NCBI GenBank assembly: GCA_021234155.1
Contig: JAJEKV010000776.1
Coordinates: 1 to 64,000 of the forward strand
Source of the DNA: Isoetes taiwanensis
Taxonomy: Eukaryota; Streptophyta; Lycopodiopsida; Isoetales; Isoetaceae
DNA length: 64,000 nucleotides
Direction: 5' to 3'
Numbering within the stretch: position 1 is the stretch's first letter; each line of letters starts with the position of its first letter. Made by a program: the position numbers and the translations under genes. Shown one piece after another: positions 1 through 11,976 of the stretch. Below the pieces are notes generated by a model, which saw only the letters and a program-made list of their open reading frames with translations, made no database searches and was not told the DNA's origin.

Positions 1-1178
1 GGGCATTGCCAAGTTATGGTCTTCAATAAGGCACCCTTTTTTTTTTTTTTATATCCGCTATGGTAGAAGCTTTGGTTCACCTTGCAAATGGGACAGAATA
101 ATGGCTTGTGCAAATTTTATAGGTAGGTTTAGGGACCAACAAGACATGGTATCTTGAGTTGGATTGAGATGGAGAACCGGGCAAGATTTGGCATTAAAAT
201 ATTCTAACATCTTTAACCTTTTACACCACAGATGCCCACAGATGTTGAACTCTTTGGAAACATTAAATGTTACTGCAGCTAACTTTGTCAATAAGAGTTA
301 TGACAAGACTATTATGCTTCATATGCTTGATTTTTTGGGGTGCAAACTGCACCCTTATCCAGCCTAGAAGCAAAAGGTTTAGGTTGGGCTTGTGAAGGCC
401 TTCGCATACTCCAACTTTTCACACATATATTCCATGTAGAATAGAATACTTTTCACACATATATTCTATGTAGAATAGAATAGAATAGAGTTTTGTCATT
501 TGAAATTCAAAAATGCATATTCGAAATTCAATGTTTTGGGAATTGTCTTTAAGGTTTTTCGCATAGATAAGCAGAAGCATGTAAAAGGTGACAAAAAGAC
601 AAAATGCACATAAAAGGACAAAATCCGTCATCTATATTTGAGATTTATAGCAAGAACACTTGCATCCAATCCTATGAAAGGGACAAATAATGTTGGGTTA
701 CAAACTGGGAGGATCTCGACCCACCTCATTAAAGCTGAGCTATTATCTACACTGCTCCTGCTCATTTTTTGTAGTTTCTTCTGCTGACATGTCATAAAAC
801 GTGCATCTAGCAGGGTACTTATGTTATTATAAAACAAATTGTTTTGACAAAAATAAGACCATTTCGTGAAAATTGTAGTTTAAGCCAGAAAATAACATGT
901 CTAGAAGGATTAACCTCTTTCTGCTAGGGGACCAAGGGAACCTTCAAATGGTGGAGTTTTGACTTTCCACTTTGTTTAACTGGTTCCAACTTCAGGTTGA
1001 AGTTTGCTTCTATTTCCTGTTCCAGTTGCCTCTATTTGGCTTGATATTGATAGTCTTGATGCGCTCATTACAATTGCCTGTGCCAATCCATTTTTAAGAT
1101 TGTCAAGTTGATCTAGACATTATATTTGCACACAATAATAGCACACCTTCCTATAATCCCTGCTATTCATCCCTTGGA
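1..1178. other. Unassigned AT-rich sequence without a recognisable gene
   Basis: I see no gene, RNA or transposon end here. Short open frames on both strands lack recognisable motifs. The only structure is the small GAATA-type repeat listed separately. Confidence 0.5.
416..490. repeat. Short direct repeat with (GAATA)n microsatellite
   Basis: A phrase of about 30 bp (CACATATATTCYATGTAGAATAG) occurs twice in a row and runs into a short GAATA microsatellite. The phrase contains the palindrome-like TATTCTATGTAGAATA. A similar (GAATA)n run occurs at about 27,300 inside a Helitron. Confidence 0.7.
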
Positions 1179-2088
1179 ATGGCTCCAAATTTTCTGCGTC
1201 AAATATCACATTCAATGATCTGGATAGGAGGTAGCTTCAATGCATGGGTTGCTCTCTGGTTTTGGCATGAACCTCAATGCTTTCAGATGTGGAGAGAACA
1301 CCAGTTAATTACCATCTTTCATAAACAAAAACGCATGCATCTTCTACTCCAATTCTCATGCACTGGTACAGAAGCTTGTGGGATTGCCTTACAATTGGAG
1401 AGACATACTGCTTCATGGTGCCATGGTCGTTGCCGAATCATAATGCACACATGACCTATTATTATCCTTCAAAATAATAACCATGCAAAACACCATGCAA
1501 AGATTACCTTTCCTTCTAGCTCCCTAAATGGGATCAAGTGCCATAGCCTTCACTGGCTATCTAACCTTCAAGCAACCGATCATTGAATTTTGGCTATTGT
1601 AAGGGGAAGGAAGAGCGAGAGCGGGAAAAAGTAGGAGGAAAAAAACTCTTGGACTAATTGGGCCGTTCAATTTTCAGATTAAATCTAGGCAGTCCAATTT
1701 AGAAAGAAACAGTCACGTGAAGAAAAGAGAATGCCACAGATTTGGAAGATAGCTTAAAACCGCCTGCTTAGAAATCGTCTGGTTGCATTGTAAGGGTTAT
1801 GTTCAGTAGTTATGTTATGTTAGTCCTTGCCATAACTATCAGCTTTCCAATTGAAAATTACCATCATCTCCAACCTATCTAGATTCCATCTATACCCCAT
1901 TGCTAAGCATGTCATTTAGTGATACTTGAGGTGGAATTGCCACCGAGATGTGTGATCTCAGTGATGTTGCATGCTATACACAACCAAAAACGACATTTTT
2001 AGGTCTTTGCTGGCGAATGGCTTCCTGGAACAGAAGGCACAAAACCGAATAAAGATCCATCACATGCTTGGGTTGGAAAAACGTTGAG
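1179..2088 (+). repeat. Left part of host-side repeat region interrupted by insertion
   Basis: Parts of this stretch recur in the same orientation at 16,059-17,450. For example, 1,350-1,480 matches 17,110-17,270, and 1,921-2,088 matches 16,195-16,355. The homology stops abruptly after CGTTGAG at 2,088 and resumes at 16,052, so this and 16,052 onward were contiguous before the 14-kb insertion. The 91-codon open frame at 1,179-1,454 lies in this repeat and has no recognisable domain. Confidence 0.7.
2082..2088. repeat. Target-site duplication, left copy (CGTTGAG)
   Basis: The same seven bases occur at 16,052-16,058. Joining the outer flanks here restores a continuous copy of the host repeat, whose sister copy lies at 16,195-16,460. 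This indicates one insertion of all the DNA in between. Confidence 0.7.
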
Positions 2089-3760
2089 GGGGAGATGTTA
2101 GGGTTTAGCAGCGGCTAGAGCGGCGGCAGGCGGCCGCCCGATCACTTGGAGACCGTTCTCTTAATCTTCGCTGCTGGACGAGTAGTCAGGGAAAAATCTG
2201 GCTACTGGCTGCTGCATTTGATGGTTTTCTTGCAGATTTCAAGAAGGTGGATGCAACCTCAAGTTTTGTAGCAGAGGTTTCTTCGCAGTTCGCCTAAACT
2301 TCCAAGAGACCTGCCCAGCACAAGACCTTGAGGTTAGGAAGCCTTCTTGGTCCTTCTTCTGTGATTAAATCAGCTTTTGAAGAAGCTATATTGCATCAAC
2401 TCTTTTGCTCGGTTGGTGCTGCCGGTGGAGGTTTAATCAGGGGTTTTTATGGTATGGTTTATCTCCTTCTCTTTAGTGGGTTGTTCGACCAGCAGTTCTT
2501 CTCGTCACTTCAGGTCAGGATAGAAAGGCAGGCTGCACTCACTGCAGATCAGGAAATTTATTGCACTCCACGCAATTGGGGCTTTGAGGTTCTTCGGGAT
2601 TCGGCTCCTACCTTGGAGAGGTGTTTAAGCCATAACAACCGTGTCGAATCTTCTCCAAAGATATTAACATGAAAGGAAAATCTTTCCTTCTTAGTCGATA
2701 TATTTTAAGGCGGCGGGATTAGTTGAATCAGGCAATGAACTTGAACTTTGCGGTGCTTTTTATTCTCTCATCCGCTAAGATCGGCTAAAACTTGGGGTAT
2801 TCCACTCGCCTTATTGATCGGGGTGACCATCGATGATTTGTGCTCTAAGACTTATTCACCGGCAAGATCTTAGGCACTCATTGTGCAAAGTGGTTTATGG
2901 ATGTTGAGCAGACTTGTGTTGTATTTAGCATCTTGATCCTTGTTTGTTCCTTTGCATGAAATTTTTCCGGAGGATGCACAAGGTGTGCGAGCAACTTACA
3001 AGCGTAAGGTTGTTTTAGCTCGAAAGTGTTGGTGATGTATTGGAAGGCATTGGTGCGGTGGTCGTGACCGCTTTAGTTCGATGTTGGGTCTAACAGATTT
3101 CGGATGCTTTAACATTTTGTTATCTTGGAAAGGGTTTAGCTTTTCATGTTGGCTCTCTTCTATCCCACCGGAAGAAGGGTGTGGTTGCGGTGACAAAGAT
3201 TATGAAAGCAGTCATACCGAAGTGAAGATCTAGGAGGCATTTGGATCCGGGAGGACCAGATGCTTTTACCATCGCCATCGATTTGGCTGGTCTATTGAGT
3301 ATAATGATGGTGATGCCCAAGCGTGTGATCAAAAGTAGAGGTAGAAGTAGTCCACCACCCTTTGGGGAGGCCTCCCATAAGGCGCTTGCATCTTGGAGAA
3401 GATGGTGAGTCAAATTATCTCTTAGTACAGCCTGAAAAGAGTAAGTTGTCTCCTAGTAGTACCCCTTTGCACATGTGCAGCTTGAGGCCAAGTTAACGCG
3501 CGGAAAATTGCTTCTTCACCTCTACTGGGGTCTATCTGTATTCTCGGGTGGTATTTCAGGTGGCATCGCCTTCATGTGTCATGGGAAATTTTCTTTGGAT
3601 GATCCCCTAGAATGGTGTTGTTTACTACCTCCACACCTGGGTTTTACGAGCATGTGTTTTGACACGTTTAGGTATCCGCTCTTTTGGAGTCTTAAATAAA
3701 TGTATTTATTTACATACTATTAATAAAAATAAAAATATCGTGCCTTCAAAAAAAAAAAAA
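2089..3760 (+). mobile_element. Poly(A)-tailed retroposed segment (unclassified)
   Basis: The segment starts right after the duplication CGTTGAG with a G-rich GC-rich 5' end, loses GC content along its length, shows AATAAA-like signals near 3,693 and 3,716, and ends in a run of A at 3,748-3,760. The other half of the A-run appears to lie at 16,040-16,050, on the far side of the Penelope-like element, directly before the second CGTTGAG. That layout (duplication, element, poly(A), duplication) fits target-primed retroposition. There is no credible protein: the longest frames (114, 89 and 74 codons) have no motifs. It could be a non-autonomous LINE/SINE-like element or a retroposed transcript. 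The text GGGGGAG-A-TGTTAG at 2,088-2,101 also resembles a polypurine tract plus LTR start, but no matching LTR partner is present. Confidence 0.5.
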
Positions 3761-6106
3761 ACCTTTTAATCCGTTCATCCGAACAGACTATCATCTGTTA
3801 TAGACCTTGGAAGGTAAATAACAGATCCATTTGCAACCTTAAACATATGAAAGTCTATGTTTAAGCCGTGACATGGTACCTTGTTTATGCTAAAAAATAA
3901 TTAGGTCCATACCAATTAGCCTTTATTACGCTTACTTCTATAAAAGAAATGCAAATCTGATCCATTATTTATGCAATCAACGATATTCATTCCATAATCC
4001 ATCAATTTAAGTACATTCAATCTTTACATTAAATTCTTTTTGCTGAATACAAATGGCTTCAAGTCCGCGGGATAATAAAGGATAATAAATCAAAAAAAGA
4101 TACGATCATGATGTTTACCATGTGTTTGCTTTGTCATAAATCATAACTCTTACATGTCTTTAACCAATCATTACAATGTACCATCCTTTGACATCCCAAA
4201 TACTTGTCCAACTAGAACGTAATATTGAGTATAGAGCAAAGACAAAGCCATTACATAAGAGAACCAAAGGACGCTTAGCCTTAATCGGGTAAGAGCCTAA
4301 GCTACTAGCGAGGTAAAAAGGTTTCTTTGAGGTTATCCCCTTCACTATAACAATATTCAAGCCAAATGCAAAATGAAAGGATCCCTATTAGTAGCCTAGC
4401 TAGTTAGATCGTGGAACAAACTTTATCTAACATCCATCCTAGTCTATGGATGTTTTTACATCAGATCTAATTCTATCGGATCTAAGTCTGAAATTACTTG
4501 TCATACTAATGTCTATCACAAATCAATTTATTACAATCATAGATGTATTTCATTTTTTCCCTGTTTTAAAATCTTATGGCTAAATGCTTCTATTAACCTT
4601 ATTTATCCTCAAGCATTTTTATCAACATAGACAAAAGAAAAGGGTGAAAACGAGAGATCCCAACCTGCGGCATCAAAACCAAGATCGGAGGCATTTTCTA
4701 TCACCCCGCCAAGTCTCTTACCAATTCCACGAAAAATTATAATTATAATGCTAGAAGAAGATACAAGTATTAGCATCCCTGGTCACCACCATTAATAGTA
4801 GACAAATATCATTCCGGATCTAGGATTAGCTCATGGGCAAGAAGACTCATACTATTCCTCCTATTCATTCCTTATTCTCTACAATCGAAGTTAAAAGACA
4901 AATATAATCCATCATTTAATGCTGCAATATGCAAATATTTACTAGTATTAGCTATAAGCATTCAAAACTTAGCCCAATGAAACCTTAGAAGACCCCCCCA
5001 TGGCATTAAGATTTTTCAGGTTGAGCTGCTCCATTTGAACCTTTCGCAACTCCATTGTTGTATGTGAAATCATCCATTGTATCCTTATATGAAGACTTGC
5101 CATTGTCTTCCCTTTTCAGCTTGAATCCCTTTGCCAATAGCCCACGCTATCCCGACCCAAAATCCTTCAAATTTTATCCACCTCAAGATCATCTCCATTT
5201 CCAAAATCGTTAGCCACACTTGCTGTAGGAGCAACTGCAGAGTTATGATATTGATATATCTTCTTTCCTCCACTTCCTTTCAACTTTTCTTCAGCTAACC
5301 TCTTCTTAGTGGCATTATTCAGATCCCCTTTCTTTCTGCCCATTGATAGGGCCTGTATGATCTGCCAGCAAGAACACAAAGCAATTCTAGACTCTACCAT
5401 CTCTTGAAGAATCGAAAGCCTTATAAGGAAAGTGCCTGTCCTTAATACCGACTGTTCTAGCCTGATTGGCATCATGCTTTAGCATGCCCTCAGCTTTTCC
5501 GATCACTTCCGCTGATCTCATCTCATCTTGTGATCGTTGCCATGATTTCCCTGCCAGGTAATTTCTGTGCCCTAAAAAAACCTTTTACGTTAGCATAATG
5601 TTAACTTAATATTTTGCCTATTTTGGCATAAAATGCTTCTAAGGTGTCACGGCAACAAAATGTCCCAAAGACACAAAATGAACCAATTATCCCATTTTAT
5701 TCTTCCAAAATATTTTTTCCACTTACCTTTATAATTAACATCCATTCAGCTTATACATTGTCTTAGAGTCATATGCCCTTGTCCCTCCATATTTACCTTG
5801 TCCATCAAGCCCACCGGTTTACTAGTTTGAGTAAATATACTCATACTGGTTTGAGTATATTTCTTGTCGATCACTTCCAAGTAATGTAAACCCTACATTT
5901 TGCCCTTTACGGCATTATTTGCTTACATTATGCCAAAGCCAAGTATTGTCTTAAGAAATAAACCAATTAAACTATACAATGTTATCCTTATATTTACCAT
6001 TAATTTGTACAATGTTCATGGACCATACAACTTGTTACCATGTCGTCATGTCTTTGTAGATTAACCCTGTCCACTTTGAGAACATAAAGCCATTTACAAT
6101 AAAAAA
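3761..6106 (-). repeat. Left (3') terminal direct repeat of the Penelope-like element
   Basis: It is collinear with 13,699-16,050 over about 2.34 kb. From about 5,180 to the end the copies are almost identical. From 3,761 to about 5,170 they differ every 30-60 bases, nearly always where the right copy has CAG or CTG (for example GCCAGGACA versus GCCGTGACA, ATTCTGCTT versus ATTACGCTT). The 3' boundary is blurred by A-runs. In element orientation the RT stop codon lies about 135 bp before this repeat. Confidence 0.85.
5167..5475 (-). pseudogene. Copy of ORF166 in the left terminal repeat, shifted
   Basis: The first 99 or so residues equal those of the 166-residue frame in the right repeat (14,916-15,416), starting with the same MMPIRLEQ. 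The frame then ends early because of small changes at 5,100-5,170, a zone where the left repeat differs from the right at CTG/CAG sites. The break may be a sequencing error and not true decay. A 3'-repeat copy would not be needed for expression in an LTR-like layout. Confidence 0.6.
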
Positions 6107-6239
6107 TCCTGCCTCCTACCGTAGGTCAGGTGGGCCAAAGTATTCACAATTTCCTGGTATCAACAAGGCGAGTAGGGCCTTGTTGAACCCAAGGCCCTAC
6201 TCTACCTATATTGCTAGCCTCTTCAAGAAATGAACAATA

Positions 6240-8309
6240 TTAACTATGTACTAACCTCTTAAGGAATCTGATCATGTCCTGCATGTCATATAGTGTACCT
6301 GGAAAGCATTCCTCTTGCAGGGTATTTAGTACCATTTGTGAGAGCTTGACCTGATTAAATCCATTATTTGCAAACGTCTCAATCAAGTTATAAATGTCCC
6401 CAGCTGCTGCAAGAGCATCCGAATGTGCATATACGTATGGCATAACCTGGGAGATAATCACCTTAGAAGCCTGTTTGAAAGGTCTACAACTGTGCGCCCA
6501 TATGAACTTATTAACTTCAAATGGTAGTTTGCTTCTTTTATCATACCTACTCATGTGAAAGATACCCCTTCCCTGATCTGTTACAGAAATTGAAAGGTTG
6601 AGAAAATTGCACTTACTTCCAAACCGAGAGTTATCCTTCGTGCTTGTTTGATACTCGGTTTCATCCTTGATTCCTAAGAAATTCAGATTATATATTGTGT
6701 GTTGAGCACCTATGGTTAAAAACTCCATGACATCCCCACCATTTATGACATTGAGGTCATCAATATACCTCGCAGCGTTCTGGAATCTATATATATCTGA
6801 ATATTTACCAGCTTGAGCAAGTCCAAGAATAAATCTGAGTTCATACCATGCCAAATATATGTTGCACCATGCTGGGCTACTCGAAAAGCCCATCGGTATT
6901 CCCTTTGTTTGCCTCCAGATGCCATCACCCATTTGGATAAAACAATTACTGAGGAGCCAGGCATTCATCTTTTTAAATAAGTCCCTAGGGATTAGTTTCC
7001 AACTCACATTTTCTTTATCCTTGGATGATCTTACCCATTTAACATTGATGCCATCTTTCTTGTTTTTGACCAGCAGGTCAAAAAATCTGTTTTTCTCCAT
7101 TTGGAATTCCCAAATAATATCCGCAGTTTCATTGAGAATTTCAATTATCCCTTCCTCGCCAAAGAGTGGTATATTCTCGTAGCATTTCATGATGTCTGCA
7201 GCAAAGACATTATGTACTCTTTTTGGCATATTCAAGACCACATCATAAGCTGATTTGATCATCCAGCACGCGTTGATCTTTTTTACACTCCATAATCTGT
7301 ACTTGGCTGTCATGTGAAAGCAGATATCTGGCCATATCCTGATGAAATCATTCAAAATAGCTGTGATTAAACTTGCCACTTCCATATATATTGTGTTATG
7401 TGCATTCGTCAACCAACGGTACTCACCCTTGTGTTCCTTGTATATGGCCATTAGATATGGCAGATTTTTACTTTCTATCTGTATATCCCCAACAAGTTTA
7501 GTAATGTCCTGTGCACACAGATTCTTTATGCTTTCTGGAGAAAGATTAACTTTTTCAAAGTCGTCACTCATGAGTCTTTTCAATGCCATGTCAAGAATGT
7601 GCTTTGGACATATGAAAACCGCATTATTTGCTGCCTTGTCCAGGCCAGCTACATACAGGTTTTTATTTAGCCAAACGATGTTTTTTTCCACACTTGGGTC
7701 CTGCCAGAGAAATCTCTTTGTCCGTAGATTATTTTTGAGGTCAATAACCTCAGTCCTGGCGATTGTCACTAGCATGGTGGTGATATTCCTGATATCCAAA
7801 TCATTGAGATCAAGCAGGTCATATTTATGTGCAGCAAAGAACTTTCCACACATCATTTCAAATTCATATGTGAATTCCTGGAGGTTTAAAGCCTGGTCTG
7901 GTATATGGTTAAGGCCATATTTAAATGCCATTCTGAGTTTTGGGCAATGTATAATATCCAGATTCGTTGTTCTGATGTGGCCAATCCTGTGGTCTATAAA
8001 TCTTGCTAGATTAGGATTATTGCATGGGCACTTGCTGGCATTTCCATTGGCGAATACCATAAAGGGCTTATACACTTTATCCCTTAGCTGCTGTATGTAC
8101 TTCCATGCAAAAATGGTTCTGTCCACAATGTCAGTTCCTTTGTCTTGCAATACCTCATACATAACTGTATGGAAGATTTTTCTGATATTAAATCCATCCA
8201 AAGCTTTGGATAAAAACTTCATGTGCACAATCTGTGCGTCCTTCTCCCTTGTTTTGCTGCTTAGATGCCTTGTCTTATTAATGTCCTTAACTATCGATCT
8301 GGTCACCAT
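6240..8309 (-). CDS. Penelope-like reverse transcriptase (YIDD, no endonuclease seen)
   Basis: The intact 689-codon frame encodes an RNA-dependent DNA polymerase of the Penelope-like/telomerase-related group. Visible blocks: a Cys-rich start CPC (94-96) followed by GHIRTTNLDII (110-120) and GLNHIP (132-137); DKAANNAVFICP (224-235); the KEHKGEYRWL block (291-300); motif A ADIMKCYENIP (371-381, Asp372); motif B KGIPMGFSSSP (469-479); motif C YIDD (515-518, the two catalytic Asp); and a downstream FLNLSISV and YDKRSKLPFE region (569-598) typical of Penelope-like thumbs. The protein ends at FLKRLVHS with no GIY-YIG domain after it. The start ATG is the first Met after a splice-acceptor-like TTTGTAG (8,319 on the minus strand), so translation from a spliced message is plausible. 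The frame is unbroken, suggesting recent activity or good sequence quality here. Telling apart Penelope-like subgroups needs a phylogeny. Confidence 0.8.
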   Translation of the reverse strand: MVTRSIVKDINKTRHLSSKTREKDAQIVHMKFLSKALDGFNIRKIFHTVMYEVLQDKGTDIVDRTIFAWKYIQQLRDKVYKPFMVFANGNASKCPCNNPNLARFIDHRIGHIRTTNLDIIHCPKLRMAFKYGLNHIPDQALNLQEFTYEFEMMCGKFFAAHKYDLLDLNDLDIRNITTMLVTIARTEVIDLKNNLRTKRFLWQDPSVEKNIVWLNKNLYVAGLDKAANNAVFICPKHILDMALKRLMSDDFEKVNLSPESIKNLCAQDITKLVGDIQIESKNLPYLMAIYKEHKGEYRWLTNAHNTIYMEVASLITAILNDFIRIWPDICFHMTAKYRLWSVKKINACWMIKSAYDVVLNMPKRVHNVFAADIMKCYENIPLFGEEGIIEILNETADIIWEFQMEKNRFFDLLVKNKKDGINVKWVRSSKDKENVSWKLIPRDLFKKMNAWLLSNCFIQMGDGIWRQTKGIPMGFSSSPAWCNIYLAWYELRFILGLAQAGKYSDIYRFQNAARYIDDLNVINGGDVMEFLTIGAQHTIYNLNFLGIKDETEYQTSTKDNSRFGSKCNFLNLSISVTDQGRGIFHMSRYDKRSKLPFEVNKFIWAHSCRPFKQASKVIISQVMPYVYAHSDALAAAGDIYNLIETFANNGFNQVKLSQMVLNTLQEECFPGTLYDMQDMIRFLKRLVHS

Positions 8310-8313
8310 ATTC

Positions 8314-8327
8314 GTAACCTACAAATA
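8314..8327 (-). promoter_or_regulatory. Splice-acceptor-like site before the RT start
   Basis: On the minus strand the text reads CTGTATTTGTAG followed by GTTACGAAT and the RT ATG. A T-rich stretch ending in AG fits a plant acceptor. A related AG-GTTGCAAG context recurs at about 11,610, in another copy of the module. No transcript evidence is available here. Confidence 0.4.
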
Positions 8328-10020
8328 CAGCAATAGTTTAGACCATGTTCATTGTGTTCATGTGCGACACAATTCAAATGTACAGGGGTCTTTTTATGGG
8401 GCCAATTAGCTTCCATCAAATTCTATATTCACAAAGGAAAGGCCACACTCGTCCATATAACGGTACATCCCTGAGGTTCTACATCAAGTACCCAAGGATT
8501 AGAATATCTGAAACCCAAATAAGCTTTCCTATGATTCTGGTTTTCAAGTAGTATAATGTTATTGCATGGTTAAGATGAACCTGGCGGCCAAATGGCATTT
8601 TATTTTTCTTGTAACTTCTATATTTTCCAGAAAAGGCTCTTGGCCTTGAACACGTATGAGTTCATACACCGGGATTATCATCCAACTTACCAGCTTCAGA
8701 TCCATAATCTGATTTAGCCACAGAATGCCCTTTACTGCTTAGATGCTTCGTCATGTTAATATCCTTTACTATCAGTCCGGTCACCTAGATTGTAACATTT
8801 GTGCAGGATAAGCAGTTGCAGAATGGCACTTTGGATTCTTATACCCAAGGACAGCTTCATGAACCACTTGCTTGTCTGTTACCCTGGATTTCGCATCTGC
8901 ATCATTACATTGAGAAACTAGATGCATAAAGAACAAGCTGTCTACAATCATGATAACCATGACCCAAAATGGCATACCAGCATTTACATTTTCTTTACCG
9001 TCATGGTCTTTTCCAAGGCCCCTAATATATTTCCAAGCATTTGACAGATACTTCAATTTTTCCATCAGCTACCATCTCAAGAAAGCCTTCATCAAATTTT
9101 TGAACAATATATTTGGCTTTTTCTAAACCAACCCTAACGCATCCAATGGAGGCTCAGAGCTCTTTCAAAACAATACAGAAATTACTAGATTTGCCTTCAT
9201 TAGAAGATACATAATAACTGTAACCACACTAAACTTTGTGGAGTAATAATACTTACTGGACCAAGACCATGAAGTCCTGGGAAGTAATCACATCCCCCCA
9301 TAATAGCTATATCATAGCTTTCATATAATGCAAGTTTTCAGAAAAACAGTATATTATTGCATAGAATCGCAGGGTTCAAACGAACCCTATGGGCCAAACG
9401 GCATTAGATATTTTTTCCAAAAAGGCATTTGGCCATGAAAAAATACCTAGGTTGGGATTACCATCCAACTTACCAAATTATGTCATTAGTCTGATTCAGC
9501 TATAAACTCCAGTTTGTTGGGCAATTTGCATTTTTGCCTTGCTACTAGAGCTCTCAACAGTGCATGCAGGCCTGTAACTGCAAACAGGGGTGGCAAGCTG
9601 TCCCCTAGTTTCCCAGACTCTTCTAGGGCCCAATTTGCTTCCATCAAATCTTGTACTCATAAAGGGGAGGTGCCAGCGTAGTCCACATAACAGTATATCC
9701 ATGAGGCTTTACATCAAGTTCTTAGGGAACAGATTAAAGGGACCCCAAATAAGCTTCCAAATAACTCTAGTTTTCAGATACCATAATGTTATTATACGGG
9801 TCAGATGGCATTTCCTTCTAACCTTTATACTTTTCAGAAAAGTCACTTGGCCATGACAAAGTATAAATTCACAAGTTGGGATAATCATCCAACTTAGCAT
9901 CTTCAGATCCACATTCTGATTTAGCTACAGAATGCCGTTTTGCTATTTAGGCGTCTCTTCATGCTAATACCTTTTATTATCAATCCGTTCTCTACAATTG
10001 TAACTAATATAGAGGAGGTG

Positions 10021-10149
10021 GCATATTAATCCGTATAGCATTATATCGTTGTGGTTCAAACAACCATTTTAACAACCTAATCCGTATAAATGGTTCCCTG
10101 GCATATTAATCCGTATAGCATTATATCGTTGTGGTTCAACAACCATTTT
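10021..10149. repeat. Tandem duplication of about 50 bp, period 80
   Basis: The phrase beginning GCATATTAATCCGTATAGCA occurs at 10,021-10,070 and again at 10,101-10,149, nearly identical. It lies within the decayed module region of the Penelope-like element. Confidence 0.8.
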
Positions 10150-11970
10150 AGGCAAATGAAAATGCAACCACAGTTAGAATTTGTAGTATTCTGGTGCATA
10201 GAGGTTTTCTGGTCACAGTTTTCTTCATTCATAGCTGATATTTTTAAGGAGAGGTGAGCTGCAGCAATTTTCTGAATTCAGCATACGGTTAGGACATAAA
10301 CCTTGATTTCTAACCGTTGGTCAGTTGCTAGCTGCTGCTTGAACACATGATAAAAAAGCTTGTTGAAAAGTGTAAAGACCTCTTAAGGCCTCTTTCAACT
10401 TCGTTTGGAATAGTAGCTTTTAACATGTAGAGTGCTAGATTCTTCTGGAGTGGCAGGAACCCAATCAGAAAAGAAAACATCTTAGACATTAATTGGATTA
10501 TATGGAGTATGAGATATCCAGCATCTACAAGGGAATTTACAGCGAAAAAAGTTTTCATGTTAGTTGCCTTGAGCTCCGGCGCAATTCAACTGCACAAATG
10601 ACAGAATGTACTGGTTTATCATACGCAAAATCATGTCCATCTGCTGAGTGGAGTTCTAGCCAAGTGCTGCATAAAATGCAAGCTAGCCGACAACAAGTAA
10701 TACACATCTCCATATTCTTCTAAATCTTCCATATGCCCTTGGAACTCTAGATATTGCTACAAATGAAATGTTCTTTCACATTCTCAACTGCAAAAGGAAT
10801 CAACTGCCTTGGAGTATTACAGTTCTTATAATGAAATAGGATGGCTTAAGATGTTATAACCAATGAGATAGTCATGAAGAAGCTCATAGTACTCTTCACC
10901 TCAGCAATTAAAAAGTACATATTAAAGCATGTCCAGACAATATCTAAGACTAGGCAGTCTTCACATGGTCGGTGACATAGAATGATATGGTTCAAGAACA
11001 CCATAATGGGTAAGCTAGTGTAAATACATAGCAATACAACAGTGTGATTCAACATCATGTTCCCAAGTAATAAACCTTAAGAACGAAAATTGAATATTTG
11101 GGGATCCATCTTGACTAATAAAGATCTTCTCTTGTCTTCCGAATACTTAGTTGCAACACTGCTTTGAACTTGCTTTTGTCAAAGGAATTTTCAACTACTT
11201 ACTTCCCTCATAATAAATATTTATTAAGGAGAAGTGGCTAACTATTCTCTTACCTTCCATATAGCAGTATAACAGTGTGGTTCTGCATCGTGTACCTAAG
11301 AAATACACCATAAAAACCCAATATTTAGCTTTCATATAATGTAAGTCCTTGAAAACCAGAATATTATTTAATTAATTCCCAAGGTTCAAATGAACCAGAT
11401 GGCCAAATGGCTTCAGACATTCCGTCATAAATTCCTATATTTCTCAAACAAAGGCCTTCGGCCCAGAAACAGTTGAAATTCTAATTTGTTGGTTTATCAT
11501 CCAACTTACTATCTTTTGAACCTTATTCTGATTCAGCTTCAAAACCCAGTTTGCTGATTAGATGCCTGTTCCTATTAATATCGTTTCACATCAATCTTTT
11601 CATACTTGCAACCTACATATGCAGCCATAGTTAGAATTTATAATATTCTAGTGCATAGAGGTTTTCTGGTCACAGTTTTCTTCCATTCATAACAGATATT
11701 TATTAAGGAGAGGTGATCAATCAGTTCATATAACAATACACCTGTGTGATTCAACATCATGTTCTCAAGCAATAAACCATAAGAACTAAAACTTAGTTTT
11801 CATATAGTGCAAGCTTTCAAATAACAGACTACTAATTCATTAATTCGCAAAGTTCAAAGGAACCATAAGGCCAAATGGCTTTTGACATTTCGTCATAAAT
11901 TTTTATATTTTTCCAAAAAAGGCCCTGGGCCATGCAAAAGTAGAAATTCATAAATTGGGATTATCATCCA

Positions 11971-11976
11971 ACTTAC
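11971..11976 (-). promoter_or_regulatory. Splice-donor-like site after ORF503
   Basis: The minus strand reads AAGTTAGTAAGTTGGATG, containing GTAAGT about 90 nt downstream of the ORF503 stop. Paired with the acceptor at 8,319 it would remove about 3.66 kb and bring the RT ATG close behind ORF503. This is inference from sequence only. Confidence 0.35.

Noticed and set aside
2096-3095. Possible solo or 3' LTR (TGTTAG ... CTAACA) after GGGGGAG
   Set aside because: The termini could be chance; there is no partner LTR, no internal coding sequence on either side and no duplication at 3,095. The CGTTGAG duplication and A-run fit a poly(A) retroposed segment better.
7342-8409. 355-codon plus-strand frame
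   Set aside because: Lies antisense to the well-supported reverse transcriptase and has no motifs of its own.
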